Counted from the stretch's first letter, positions 33,815 through 42,885 are shown. The stretch: DNA of 64,000 bases from Brevibacillus migulae (GCF_004521915.1 NZ_SDKD01000008.1:95000-158999), one strand, 5' to 3'. The notes: generated by a model not told the origin, from the sequence alone. A program made the numbers and translations.

Positions 33815-34864
33815 CATACGTACGGAGGTTACATAAAAAGCTAAGAAAGAAAAATATCCGAAGAGTACAAGAAATGTCCAATAATGCTGATAGAGATAGT
33901 AGAAAGAAATGGTATTACCCGCAAACATCTCGGATGTAAACAGTAAAACGATGGAGATGGGAATCAAGGTACTGCGGATGTCGGACAGGCGAAAAATGAT
34001 TGCAGCGTCCAGTGCGCTGATCCAGATCAATGCAGCGACTTTTACAGTCATGATGACGGCCCAGATCGAAATGAGCATAATGTCCAGCCGCTCCATCGCC
34101 TCGCCCAAGCTTAAGTACCTGATCAACTCGACGGAAGGGAAGACAAATTTGCTGGCCAAATAAGGACCGAAGACCAAAAAATCCAACGCAAACATGATGG
34201 TATACAAAAGCATGCCGAGCAGGCAGGAAAAGGTAAGTAAAAAAGCTCGTTTCTGAGGTTGAATCGAGACAAGGGGGAGCAGGGAAAGCAGATAAAAAGA
34301 CTCGAGAAAAGCCCCCAATGCCTGCCAGATAGAATAGCTCAAGTTCAACCAGGAGTGGGAAAGCAAAGGAAACAGAAAGGAAGGATCGGCTACCTCAAAA
34401 GCCATAAGGGGCATCGCGATCAAGGCGATGACACTCAGAATGAAGCTGATCAAGGATAGCCTTGCGATGCTGGTGATCCCATACCAGGCACCGTAGACAG
34501 CGACGGACAAGGTCAACAGCGAAACGAAGACGGGCGGTGTCTTGGTTAAAAAATAATTATGGGTAACCTCGGTAAAATTTCGCGTGGTAAACGCGGCGTT
34601 GGCCAGTATGAACAGGAGAAAGAGAAAGAGAAATGTCCGATTGAGTGCATGGGGGAGACGATCCCTTTTCTTTTCAGCAATCCGATAAACCAGATACATG
34701 AACCCAAAAAGGAGATAGCAGAGAACATAGCCCCCTAGCAAACCAACCCACGAATCCTGCTCGGATGTTTTCATCAATGTGTTCGGAACCAGTGAAATGG
34801 GAACCGCTATAAAGCACGTGATGAACAAGGTAACAAATTGAAAGGGGGTCAAGCTAGGCCGCAT
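33785..34864 (-). CDS. Orphan GerAB-type spore germination permease
   Basis: A 359-residue spore-permease family protein with about ten helices: LTPFQFVTLFITCFIAVPISL at the start and GAWYGITSIARLSLISFIL mid-protein. No A or C subunit gene accompanies it. ATG at 34864 follows AGAGGTGA; upstream codons in the frame lack a start signal. It faces the complete germination operon, so it may lend an alternative B subunit to that receptor, or act alone. It is only distantly similar to the permease at 29778. Confidence 0.83.
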   Translation of the reverse strand: MRPSLTPFQFVTLFITCFIAVPISLVPNTLMKTSEQDSWVGLLGGYVLCYLLFGFMYLVYRIAEKKRDRLPHALNRTFLFLFLLFILANAAFTTRNFTEVTHNYFLTKTPPVFVSLLTLSVAVYGAWYGITSIARLSLISFILSVIALIAMPLMAFEVADPSFLFPLLSHSWLNLSYSIWQALGAFLESFYLLSLLPLVSIQPQKRAFLLTFSCLLGMLLYTIMFALDFLVFGPYLASKFVFPSVELIRYLSLGEAMERLDIMLISIWAVIMTVKVAALIWISALDAAIIFRLSDIRSTLIPISIVLLFTSEMFAGNTISFYYLYQHYWTFLVLFGYFSFLAFYVTSVRMKKDGKLSST

Positions 34865-34896
34865 AGGAAAGTCACCTCTTTCCCTACTATAGACAG

Positions 34897-34928
34897 AAGA
34901 GGTACAAGGATATACCTTGCACCTCTTT
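34897..34928. terminator. Stem-loop between the methyltransferase and the orphan GerAB gene
   Basis: AGAGGTACAAGG pairs with CCTTGCACCTCT (one mismatch) around five bases. The T run lies on the plus-strand side, so as a minus-strand terminator it is weak; it may attenuate transcription into the GerAB-like gene. Confidence 0.45.
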
Positions 34929-34932
34929 TTCT

Positions 34933-35784
34933 TTACGCTTTTTTCTGATAGACGCACACAACCATTTTCACCAAATACTCGCGCAAACCTGGAAGCTTCG
35001 CCAAGCCGGAAACAGCAGAGCGTAAAGGGATCTCTCGCTGAAAGACAGCCGGGTGCTTTACCCCCTGCTGGATACGGCGAAAACGGGCGATCGTCATGCG
35101 GTTAATATAAGAGAAGTATTCACTTCCGTCGGCTTTTCTGCTGATCCGAAAGCGAATGCGATCTTGACCGTCCGGCAGGGTGGAAACGAGTTCCTTGTAC
35201 GCGTCGATCATGGTCTGCTCGGAAAAAAACGAATGCACCCAAGGAATCCCGATCGCATCGGAGAGATGGGCACCGTACGGATGGAAGTAGGGAGGAAAAT
35301 TGATATAAATATGCCCCCCGGGCTTCAGCACGCGAAAGCATTCTTCGAGCGTTTTCTCCGGTTGATCAACGTGCTCCATCGCATCGTTCATGATGATCGT
35401 GTCAAACGATTCATCCGCAAACGGCATATTCGCCGCATCCGCAGTCATGAAGGTAGCAATCTCCCCAAGGCCTTTTTCTCGGGCAAACGCATTTCCCTCT
35501 TCCGCATAATGCTCCACCACATCGATCCCGATGATTTTTTTCGGTTGAAAAGTGGCGTAGTAGCAGGTTTTTCCCCCGCCGCCGCAGCCGATATCGAGCA
35601 CGGTTTTGTCCCGAAACATTTGCTCTTGGGAGTGGTAAGGAAGGAAAAACTGGATCGTTTGCTCCCCTTTGACGAATTGCCATTCCGTATAGCTCATCTT
35701 GCCGTCGTTTGCAAGGTTGAAGGGATGGACGGGCAAGGGAAACCATTTATTAACTTGGCACAAGAGACGAGCAGCGACAGACAT
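34933..35784 (-). CDS. Class I SAM-dependent methyltransferase
   Basis: A 283-residue cytoplasmic methyltransferase. Motif I is VLDIGCGGGGKT (about residue 62-73), with motif II IIGIDVVEHYAEEGNAFA. FDTIIMNDAMEHVDQPEKTLEECFRVLKPGG is the UbiE/COQ5-like central pattern. ATG at 35784 follows AAAGGAGGG. It starts 33 bases after the stop of csaB on the same strand, so it may modify the surface glycan or a lipid carrier. Substrate unknown. Confidence 0.87.
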   Translation of the reverse strand: MSVAARLLCQVNKWFPLPVHPFNLANDGKMSYTEWQFVKGEQTIQFFLPYHSQEQMFRDKTVLDIGCGGGGKTCYYATFQPKKIIGIDVVEHYAEEGNAFAREKGLGEIATFMTADAANMPFADESFDTIIMNDAMEHVDQPEKTLEECFRVLKPGGHIYINFPPYFHPYGAHLSDAIGIPWVHSFFSEQTMIDAYKELVSTLPDGQDRIRFRISRKADGSEYFSYINRMTIARFRRIQQGVKHPAVFQREIPLRSAVSGLAKLPGLREYLVKMVVCVYQKKA

Positions 35785-35817
35785 GCTGCACCCTCCTTTC
35801 CATTACAGTAGAGTTTA

Positions 35818-36915
35818 TTAACGGCGCTGCAGAGCTTGCAGGACAAGCTCGCTGCTTTTGGCAGCTTCGTGCGCCAGCGTGAGGGAATGCTCACGGATCA
35901 GCGCTTGCTCGTGGTCGAGCTGGCTCGTCCGTTCTTCCAGCAAGGTCAACAGAGCCGTTCCATCCAAATCCTTGATATGGCCCGCGCAAGGCATGCCGGC
36001 ACGCTCGACGAAGCGATCGATTTTCGGATCATAGGAGATTCCGGTAAAGGGCACCTGCAGCATACAGGCTAGGATCAGCGAGTGCAGCCGCATGCCGACT
36101 ACATACTGGCAGCTTTTCAACAGACTCATAATGTCGTGAAAAGTGACCGGTTGATCGATGACCTGCGCTCCGGGCTGCTTCATCATTTCCATGATCTCTT
36201 TGGAAGGGGGAATATCGCTCGGATAATGCATCGGTAGAAAGAGCACATTCCAGCCTTTTTGTGCGAATGCATCGGCTGCCCGGGCGATGTCTTGCTTGAA
36301 GCGCTCCTCCTGCTTCCAGTTGCGGACGGAAAACGCGATCAAAGGACGGGACATATCCGGAAACAGCGAGGCCAGCAGCGCTTTCCCGGGAGCCGCGTCG
36401 ATTTCATCCGGATGAATAGTCAGGGCAGGGTCCGCCGTTACATACAAAGGCGCTTTGACTCCGCACGCTTTAAAATCTTCTCCCGATTCAAAATCACGCA
36501 CAGTAATGACATCCACTTTGTTCACGACCTTGTTGATCATGAATCGGCTCAATGGCTTCACGACTGGACCGAAGCCTTGCGCATAAAAAACAACGGGTTT
36601 CCCCAGCATTTTTGCAATGGTTACAATACCGAGATAATAGAGCACGCTGCGAGGGCTCGTGACGTCCTGCATCAAGGTTCCTCCGCCCATAACCAGAAGA
36701 TCGCAGCGGGACAGCTCACGAACAATCGTGGACAATCTCCAGCGATTGTGGGCTTCGATTCCGAATAACGCGGCTGTACGATCAGGCTGATTGGACAGGA
36801 CGGACAGCGATATATGCGGTTGTTCCCGTCTAAGCGAGGAGATGATTCCGTACAGAACGACATCGTCTCCGGCGTTATTAAATCCGTAGTAACCGGAGAT
36901 GAGAATTCGCGGCAT
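35818..36915 (-). CDS. csaB: Polysaccharide pyruvyl transferase CsaB
   Basis: A 365-residue enzyme that adds ketal pyruvate to the secondary cell-wall polysaccharide, creating the ligand for SLH-domain S-layer proteins. Features: ISGYYGFNNAGDDVVLYGIIS at the N-terminus, MGGGTLMQD, and VVGMRLHSLILACM near the C-terminus, all typical of pyruvyl transferases. ATG at 36915 follows AAGAAGG. Its presence fits an S-layer organism such as Brevibacillus. Likely operon with the methyltransferase that follows. Confidence 0.92.
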   Translation of the reverse strand: MPRILISGYYGFNNAGDDVVLYGIISSLRREQPHISLSVLSNQPDRTAALFGIEAHNRWRLSTIVRELSRCDLLVMGGGTLMQDVTSPRSVLYYLGIVTIAKMLGKPVVFYAQGFGPVVKPLSRFMINKVVNKVDVITVRDFESGEDFKACGVKAPLYVTADPALTIHPDEIDAAPGKALLASLFPDMSRPLIAFSVRNWKQEERFKQDIARAADAFAQKGWNVLFLPMHYPSDIPPSKEIMEMMKQPGAQVIDQPVTFHDIMSLLKSCQYVVGMRLHSLILACMLQVPFTGISYDPKIDRFVERAGMPCAGHIKDLDGTALLTLLEERTSQLDHEQALIREHSLTLAHEAAKSSELVLQALQRR

Positions 36916-36997
36916 GAGAGAACCTTCTTTCCATAAAACCTATGTAAAATCACACATTCTCAAGTATAATCGAGTAATTATAGGGAAGTAAAGCAAA

Positions 36998-37114
36998 CTA
37001 GAAAAGATAGACAAAGCCTGCAGCAAAGAGACCGACGCCCAAGAGTATCAGAAAAATCATAAAGTAGAGCATGGGCCCGTTGTTTTTGCGGCGCTGAAAG
37101 AATTCATCAAACAT
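36998..37114 (-). CDS. 38-residue single-helix membrane protein
   Basis: ATG at 37114 follows GGAGGT with a seven-base spacer, giving a 38-codon frame ending at TAG. The product has a polar, charged start (MFDEFFQRRKNNG) and one hydrophobic helix to the C-terminus, a typical small membrane protein. It lies 82 bases upstream of csaB on the same strand and is divergent from the PrmA-like gene. No family recognised. The strong start signal supports it despite its size. Confidence 0.6.
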   Translation of the reverse strand: MFDEFFQRRKNNGPMLYFMIFLILLGVGLFAAGFVYLF

Positions 37115-37209
37115 GGCAGTAACCTCCATTTGGTAGTCCATTCTCCCATCATACCACGCCCGTTGGCTGGAAGACTACCAAATGAACAGGAAGGAGAAAA
37201 AGGAATTTC

Positions 37210-38133
37210 ATGCAAAAAAACGAGTGGCTGAAATACATCTTGCATGTGGCGAGTGAGCAGGAGGAAGCCTTTGTCGCCACCGTGCTGGATAGTCCCTATA
37301 CATTTGGCTGGACGGAGCCGCGCATCGAGGTGCTGGTGACGGAAAACGGCTATGATTATGAAGAAAACCATACGCTGCCCATCACTGCCTATCTGTTCGA
37401 ACCGATGAACGGAGAAGGGCAGGATGTCCTCATCCAACGTCTGGAGGCGTTCATTGCCCCGTGGAAACCGGATGTCGAGCTGGCACTGGTCGAGGTAGTC
37501 GAGGAGGAGAATGATTCCTGGAAAGAAGCCTATCAGGAGGTAGAAGTAGGGGATTGGTGGATCGCTCCCTCCTGGACACCTGCGGAGCGCCTTGCTGGAA
37601 AAGAAAAGATTCTGTGGATCGATCCGGGTGCCGCATTTGGGACAGGCTACCATGGCACGACACAAGACATCTTGCTGTTTCTGCAGGAAATGAAGCTTGC
37701 CGGGAAGCGGGTGCTGGATATCGGGACAGGTTCGGGGATTCTCTCGATTTTTGCTGCGATGAATGGAGCGGTGCTTCCGATTTACGCGGTTGACATCAAC
37801 CCGCAAACGAATTATGAGGTCGAGCAAAACCTACTACAAAATGGCCGCAGTCCACAAGAGGTTACGGTCATCATCGGAGATCCGCTCGATGCGGATACCG
37901 CAAAGCAGCTGCCGCCGGAAGCTGACTTGATTTTGATTAATATTGGCGGTGATGAAGACATCGCCATGCTGCCGATTGTTGAGCGAACCCTTGCCCGGGA
38001 TGGCGAGATTATTCTTTCGGGGATCGTGGAGTGGATATTGCCAAAAGTGGAGACAGCCTATGGCAGGATCGGTTTTCACACCGTAGCCAAAAGGCAAAGC
38101 GATGAGTGGGTCACACTTGTCATGAAGCGGTAA
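37210..38133 (+). CDS. Ribosomal protein L11 methyltransferase-like protein (PrmA family)
   Basis: A 307-residue SAM-dependent methyltransferase of the PrmA group. FGTGYHGTTQDILLFLQ matches PrmA's FGTGxHxTT loop, then VLDIGTGSGILSIFAA is motif I. LILINIGGDEDI takes the place of the usual LILANI, and LSGI follows. The N-terminal domain (EEENDSWKEAYQEVEVGDWW) is PrmA-like. It is probably a paralogue, since the true prmA usually sits near dnaJ. ATG at 37210 follows AGGAGAAAAAGG. Confidence 0.82.
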   Translation: MQKNEWLKYILHVASEQEEAFVATVLDSPYTFGWTEPRIEVLVTENGYDYEENHTLPITAYLFEPMNGEGQDVLIQRLEAFIAPWKPDVELALVEVVEEENDSWKEAYQEVEVGDWWIAPSWTPAERLAGKEKILWIDPGAAFGTGYHGTTQDILLFLQEMKLAGKRVLDIGTGSGILSIFAAMNGAVLPIYAVDINPQTNYEVEQNLLQNGRSPQEVTVIIGDPLDADTAKQLPPEADLILINIGGDEDIAMLPIVERTLARDGEIILSGIVEWILPKVETAYGRIGFHTVAKRQSDEWVTLVMKR

Positions 38134-38158
38134 CCGATATAAATAAAGGAACATTGGG

Positions 38159-38204
38159 AACGGACTGGATGGCGAAGGCAAAATGCGAATCCAGTCTGTT
38201 TTCA
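38159..38204 (+). terminator. Rho-independent terminator
   Basis: An ACGGACTGGAT / ATCCAGTCTGT stem around an 18-base loop, then TTTTC. It ends the PrmA-like gene. Confidence 0.7.
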
Positions 38205-38260
38205 GTTTGCCATGATTGTGAGAAGATAAAGAAGAGTTAGAAATGAAGGGGGAGACGTCG

Positions 38261-39433
38261 ATGGAACCCATCGTAATCGTGGCAGCGGGCCGTACACCCA
38301 TTGGCTCGTTTGGCGGTGTTTTGAAAGATGTAAGCGCTCGCAAATTGGCGGAAATCACGATCCGCAGTGTGATTGAACGCGCTGGGATCGATCCAGGATT
38401 GGTGGATGAGGTCATCTTGGGCAATTGCTTGCAGCGATCTGATGAGGCGAATATCGCACGCGTTGCTGCCATTGACGCCGGACTGGGCAAGGAAGTGACC
38501 GGTTTTACCGTGCAGCGCCAATGCTCGTCAGGGATGCAAGCCATCGTCAGCGGCTTTGCCCAGATTGCATTGGGAGATCGGGAAGTCGTGGTAGCCGGTG
38601 GAGTGGAAAGCATGAGCAATGCGCCATATGTGCTGAAAAGTGCCCGTTGGGGGAACCGTATCACGCACGGAGAAATGACAGACTCCATGTGGGAGCTCTT
38701 GACTGATCCGCATCATCAGATCCTGATGGGGGAAACGGCAGAGCGGCTCGTTGATCGATATGGCATCAAACGGGAGGAGCAGGACGAGGTCGCCTATCGT
38801 TCGCAGATGAATGCCATTCACGCGATCGACAGCGGGCGTTTTCAGGATGAAATCATTCCTGTTCCCGTTCAAAAGCGGAAGGAAACGGTACTGGTTCAAA
38901 CCGATGAGCATCCACGGCGTGATGTTACCTTGGAAAGCCTCGCGAAATTAAAGCCGAGCTTCCGATCCGATGGCACGGTGACGGCAGGCAATGCCTCCGG
39001 AATCAATGATGGAGCGTCTGCTGTGATCCTCATGAAAGAGAGCCGTGCTGCACAGCTGGGGCTCACTCCGCTCGCCCGGATTGTGTCCTATGCGTGGGCG
39101 GGAGTAGAGCCGGATCTGATGGGATATGGTCCCGTACCGGCTACGAAAAAGGCGCTGGAGAAAGCAGGCTTAACGCTGGCCGATATGGATTTGATCGAAG
39201 TAAATGAAGCGTTTGCTGCCCAATATCTCGCCGTGGAAAAGCTGTTGGAGCTGCCGCGTGAAAAAACAAATGTGAATGGAAGCGGAATTTCGCTCGGTCA
39301 CCCGGTAGGTTCCACCGGCTGCCGGATTGTCGTGTCCTTGATTCATGAAATGCAAAAACGGGGTGTCTCCCGCGGACTTGCCACCCTTTGTGTCGGTGGC
39401 GGCATGGGTATGACCATGATCGTCGAGCGCTAG
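38261..39433 (+). CDS. Acetyl-CoA acetyltransferase (thiolase)
   Basis: A 390-residue thiolase. The active-site Cys88 lies in QRQCSSGM, His in GHPVGSTG and the second Cys in CVGGGMGMT; the NEAF motif (LIEVNEAFAAQ) is present. It condenses or cleaves acyl-CoA. The family splits into AtoB (biosynthetic) and FadA/MmgA (degradative) types; sequence alone does not decide, but the beta-oxidation block 1.6 kb on favours a link to fatty-acid use. ATG at 38261 follows AAGGGGGAG. A cre-like site lies 68 bases into the gene. Confidence 0.92.
   Translation: MEPIVIVAAGRTPIGSFGGVLKDVSARKLAEITIRSVIERAGIDPGLVDEVILGNCLQRSDEANIARVAAIDAGLGKEVTGFTVQRQCSSGMQAIVSGFAQIALGDREVVVAGGVESMSNAPYVLKSARWGNRITHGEMTDSMWELLTDPHHQILMGETAERLVDRYGIKREEQDEVAYRSQMNAIHAIDSGRFQDEIIPVPVQKRKETVLVQTDEHPRRDVTLESLAKLKPSFRSDGTVTAGNASGINDGASAVILMKESRAAQLGLTPLARIVSYAWAGVEPDLMGYGPVPATKKALEKAGLTLADMDLIEVNEAFAAQYLAVEKLLELPREKTNVNGSGISLGHPVGSTGCRIVVSLIHEMQKRGVSRGLATLCVGGGMGMTMIVER
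38329..38342. promoter_or_regulatory. Candidate CcpA (cre) site in the thiolase gene
   Basis: TGTAAGCGCTCGCA matches the cre consensus TGWAANCGNTNWCA at 13 of 14 positions. It lies within the first quarter of the coding region, where cre sites can act as transcription roadblocks. Confidence 0.4.
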
Positions 39434-39480
39434 GCTCTCCCTCCTGTATAAGCCCGTTCCATACTGGCTACACTGGTAAC

Positions 39481-39519
39481 AGCCCCCATCCAAATGTTTT
39501 TTGTGGTGGGGGCTTTTTT
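39481..39519 (+). terminator. Rho-independent terminator after the thiolase gene
   Basis: An AGCCCCCAT / GTGGGGGCT stem with a long T-rich loop and a T6 tail. Confidence 0.85.
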
Positions 39520-39563
39520 AGCAGTGCAAAAATGCGATGGGCTTTATACATAGGGAGGACAGT

Positions 39564-40580
39564 ATGATGGGAGAAACCTTTTTGGGTCGATACGGGAAAC
39601 GTCTTTTTGTCGCAGCCATTTTGCTATTGCTGGCGGGAAGTGCGGCCTATATTGGCTACTCAGCCAATCAATACAAAAAAATGACAACTGAATGGTATCA
39701 GCCGCTTACGGAAGAACCGCGCACACAGATTCAGGCACATCCGACGGAGCAGCCTGTTCAGGTGCAGCAGCGACCGGCTGCGGACGTACTGCCGGCCCCC
39801 AAACCGCTGAAGCCGTTCACGTTGTTATTAATCGGCACTGACAGCAGAGATGGAGAAAAGGCACGCGCCGATACGATGATGCTGGCTGTGATACGTCCGG
39901 CTGACCAAAAGGCTTATCTCCTTTCGATACCCCGGGACACTTACATGGAAATCCCTGGACGCGGCTTTGATAAGGTGAATCACGCGATGGCATTCGGTGG
40001 TCCCAAGCTGCTGAAGGCTTCTTTGGAGCAGTTCTTTGCGGTCAAGATCGATCGCTATATGACGATGGATTTTGATGGATTCCGCAAAGTGGTGGACGAG
40101 CTGGGCGGTGTCGAGGTGAACGTGAAGAAGCGGATGAAATATACCGATCCTACTGATGACACTTACATCGATTTAAAGCCGGGTCTGCAAACATTGACGG
40201 GTGAGCAGGCGCTGGATTATGTCCGTTACCGCAAAAGCGACATGGGCAGGGAAGACAGCGATGCGCAGCGAATTATACGTCAGCAGGAAGTAATCAAGGC
40301 GTTGGCCAACAAAGGGACATCGGTACAAGCGTTCATAAAAGCGTTTAAGCTGATGGAGATCTTGGGTAAACATGTTAAAACAGACATTAGCGAGGATGAG
40401 ATCGCTTCCCTGTTGGCTACCTATTACGACCCGGAGCATAATCATTTGGAGACGGATACCTTGCAGGGCACAGATGAAAGAATCTGGCGCCATGGAATAC
40501 GGGGCTGGTATTATCTCGTTCCGAAAGCAGAACGTGAACGGATCCAAAAACGACTTGCTCAAGAACTGACACAAAAGTGA
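39564..40580 (+). CDS. LytR-CpsA-Psr (LCP) family protein
   Basis: A 338-residue membrane-anchored transferase. One N-terminal helix (about residues 12-32), a proline/glutamine-rich linker, then the LCP domain: LLIGTDSRDGEKARADTMML, SIPRDTYMEIPG, KVNHAMAFGGP and YVRYRKSDMGREDSDAQRI. LCP enzymes attach teichoic acids or polysaccharide to peptidoglycan at the outer membrane face. ATG at 39564 (or the adjacent 39567) follows GGGAGGA. It is the first gene of a pair with a small protein and is a natural last step for the polysaccharide genes in this window. Confidence 0.9.
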   Translation: MMGETFLGRYGKRLFVAAILLLLAGSAAYIGYSANQYKKMTTEWYQPLTEEPRTQIQAHPTEQPVQVQQRPAADVLPAPKPLKPFTLLLIGTDSRDGEKARADTMMLAVIRPADQKAYLLSIPRDTYMEIPGRGFDKVNHAMAFGGPKLLKASLEQFFAVKIDRYMTMDFDGFRKVVDELGGVEVNVKKRMKYTDPTDDTYIDLKPGLQTLTGEQALDYVRYRKSDMGREDSDAQRIIRQQEVIKALANKGTSVQAFIKAFKLMEILGKHVKTDISEDEIASLLATYYDPEHNHLETDTLQGTDERIWRHGIRGWYYLVPKAERERIQKRLAQELTQK

Positions 40581-40604
40581 ACCCCAGGAAGGAAGACTGC
40601 TGCA

Positions 40605-40910
40605 ATGAAATACCATATCGTCCAAGTCGTGCGCATAGTTGATCTGAATGAAGAAGTGCTCAGTGAGGTGACATTTGATCACGGGCATTTCGAAACCGTA
40701 TTCCTCCCGATCGGAGGCTCTGTCGTTACGTATCCACTCGGCCTGCAAGGCTTTGAGGTTGTATATGACAAGCGTAAGGAAGAGGTCGCACGCTATAAGG
40801 TCATTGACATTGAACTGAATCTCTTGCGCAATGATGCAATCGTACAGGCGTATCTGGAGCCAATCACACTCATTATCGGCCAGCATGATATCGGTCAATA
40901 TAACGCCTGA
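40605..40910 (+). CDS. Hypothetical soluble protein
   Basis: A 101-residue protein of alternating beta-strand-like segments (ending LEPITLIIGQHDIGQYNA), acidic, with no signal peptide or helix. No family recognised. ATG at 40605 follows AGGAAGG, 24 bases after the LCP stop, so it is probably in the same operon. A strong sigma-A promoter for lcfA overlaps the region directly after it. Confidence 0.55.
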   Translation: MKYHIVQVVRIVDLNEEVLSEVTFDHGHFETVFLPIGGSVVTYPLGLQGFEVVYDKRKEEVARYKVIDIELNLLRNDAIVQAYLEPITLIIGQHDIGQYNA

Positions 40911-40923
40911 GAGACAATTCATA

Positions 40924-40952
40924 TTGGATTATTTTCAAATTTGTCTTACAAT
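40924..40952 (+). promoter_or_regulatory. Sigma-A-type promoter of lcfA
   Basis: TTGGAT (40924-40929) and TACAAT (40947-40952) with a 17-base spacer. A convincing FadR box next to it was not found; TGAATG at 40971 is at best a half site. Confidence 0.6.
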
Positions 40953-41024
40953 AAAGACAGGAAGAGGTTATGAATGTTGATTGTATGGGAGAAGTAGGCC
41001 AATTAGGGATGGAGGTAAGAGTGA

Positions 41025-42728
41025 ATGTCTGTTGCCAAACCTTGGATTGCCAGCTACCCGTCTGAAACCTCTGCGTCACTGGAATACCCCCGTGTTTCTT
41101 TGACGCATTTTCTTGTCGAATCTGCCAAAAATTATCCGGAAAACCCCGCCCTGTACTTTATGGGCAAGCGCATCACCTACAGTCAGCTGCTGACACTCAG
41201 TTACCAATGCGCGAATGCGTTGATCTCCAGAGGCGTGAAAAAAGGAGATCGCGTGGCGATTATGCTGCCCAACCTTCCGCAAACAGTTATCGCTTATTAT
41301 GGGGCATTGTTTGCTGGTGCGGTTGTGGTCATGACGAACCCGCTGTACACCGAACGAGAGCTCGTTCATCAGATCAATGATTCCGGTGCGGAAACGCTGA
41401 TCGCCTTGGACCTGCTGTACAATCGCGTAATGAGCGTGAAAGCTTCGACTCCTCTGAAACACGTGATCTTCACCAGTATTTCCGATTTTTTGCCAATTGT
41501 GAAAAAATGGGCATATCCGCTTGTCCAGCGCAAACAGGGTCAAAAACCACCCGCGATTGCCTATGACAATACGATAGAGCCTTTTCTTTCCATTTTAAAA
41601 GAAAGCGCTACCAATCCAGTGAATGTAGAAGTAGACCCTGAAGAGGATCTGGCTTTGCTCCAATATACGGGCGGCACGACGGGCGTTGCCAAAGGCGTCA
41701 TGCTGACCCATATGAATTTGGTCGCCAATACCGTCCAATGCGGGGAAATTCTGTACAAAATGAAACCGGGTCAGGAACGAATCATCGGCGCCCTGCCGTT
41801 TTTCCACGTGTACGGGTTGACCACGGTCATGAACAAGGGCATCAAGCTGGGAGCTGAAATCATCTTGATTCCTCGCTTTGATGTGAAGCAGATTCTCGAA
41901 TCCATCCACAAGCTGAAGCCAACCATGTTTCCAGGGGCACCGACCATGTATATCGGACTCATCAATCATCCGGATTTGCCCAAGTACGATCTGTCATCCA
42001 TCGAAGCTTGTGTAAGCGGGTCCGCCCCTTTGCCGCTGGAGGTGCAACAGCGTTTCGAGGAAATCACCAAAGGCAAGCTGGTAGAAGGCTATGGCTTGAC
42101 GGAAGCCTCGCCGGTGACCCATTCCAATCCGTTATGGGGCAAGCGGATCTCAGGCAGTATCGGTCTTCCGTGGCCGGACACCGATTGCAAAGTGGTGGAT
42201 CCCGCTACCGGTGAAGAGCTGCCGCAGGGAGAAGTGGGCGAATTGGTCGTATCCGGACCACAAGTCATGCGCGGCTATTGGAATCGCCCGGAAGATACGG
42301 CGGCAACCTTGAAGGACGGCTGGCTGTTAACCGGTGATATGGGCTATATGGATGAAAAAGGATATTTTTATATCGTCGACCGCAAAAAGGATATGATCAT
42401 CGCTGGCGGCTACAATATTTATCCGCGTGAGGTGGAGGAAGTATTGTTTGAACATCCAGCTGTGCAGGAGGCTGCGATTATCGGCGTTCCTGATCCATAC
42501 CGCGGGGAAACGGTAAAAGCATTCGTCATCCTCAAGAAAGGGCAGAGTGTGACCGAGGAAGAACTCAATCAGCACTGCCGCAAGCGCCTGGCATCCTACA
42601 AAGTGCCGCGGTTGTATGAATTCCCTGAAGAATTGCCGAAAACCATGGTGGGAAAAGTGCTGCGCCGCAAGCTGTTGGAGGAAGAAAAACTGCGCAGGGA
42701 AGCGGAGCAAGATACCAAGCTTGGCTAA
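41025..42728 (+). CDS. lcfA: Long-chain-fatty-acid--CoA ligase
   Basis: A 567-residue acyl-CoA synthetase that activates fatty acids with ATP and CoA. The AMP-binding P-loop is LLQYTGGTTGVAKGVMLTH; GYGLTEASPVTHSNP and TGDMGYMDEKGYFYIVDRKKDMI follow, and KTMVGKVLRRKL ends with the catalytic lysine. Length and position match B. subtilis LcfA. ATG at 41025 follows GGATGGAGG. Unlike in B. subtilis, a strong terminator separates it from fadR. Confidence 0.94.
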   Translation: MSVAKPWIASYPSETSASLEYPRVSLTHFLVESAKNYPENPALYFMGKRITYSQLLTLSYQCANALISRGVKKGDRVAIMLPNLPQTVIAYYGALFAGAVVVMTNPLYTERELVHQINDSGAETLIALDLLYNRVMSVKASTPLKHVIFTSISDFLPIVKKWAYPLVQRKQGQKPPAIAYDNTIEPFLSILKESATNPVNVEVDPEEDLALLQYTGGTTGVAKGVMLTHMNLVANTVQCGEILYKMKPGQERIIGALPFFHVYGLTTVMNKGIKLGAEIILIPRFDVKQILESIHKLKPTMFPGAPTMYIGLINHPDLPKYDLSSIEACVSGSAPLPLEVQQRFEEITKGKLVEGYGLTEASPVTHSNPLWGKRISGSIGLPWPDTDCKVVDPATGEELPQGEVGELVVSGPQVMRGYWNRPEDTAATLKDGWLLTGDMGYMDEKGYFYIVDRKKDMIIAGGYNIYPREVEEVLFEHPAVQEAAIIGVPDPYRGETVKAFVILKKGQSVTEEELNQHCRKRLASYKVPRLYEFPEELPKTMVGKVLRRKLLEEEKLRREAEQDTKLG

Positions 42729-42741
42729 CTAATTTTCAGAC

Positions 42742-42789
42742 AAAACGGTTTCTTTTCAATCATCAGAAAAGAAACCGTTTTCTTTTTTG
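42742..42789 (+). terminator. Strong rho-independent terminator after lcfA
   Basis: A perfect 16-bp stem AAAACGGTTTCTTTTC / GAAAAGAAACCGTTTT with a short loop and a T run. Confidence 0.93.
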
Positions 42790-42885
42790 ACCGAATCATG
42801 ACAATTGGCCGGGTTTCCGACAAACCAAGGCGATTTTCTGTGTAAAGTTGAGCCTGGAAGATTACAATAAGCCATTAGGAAAGCA

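Noticed and set aside
37057..37827. Minus-strand 256-codon frame across the PrmA-like gene
   Set aside because: It overlaps a well supported gene, has no start signal and overlaps the small gene at 36998-37114 in another frame.
40971..40988. FadR box ahead of lcfA
   Set aside because: Only the left TGAATG half matches; about 10 of 18 positions agree, near what scattered AT-rich sequence gives.
41600..41613. cre-like sequence inside lcfA
   Set aside because: Matches the consensus at only about 12 of 14 positions and lies nearly 600 bases into the gene, so the support is weak from sequence alone.
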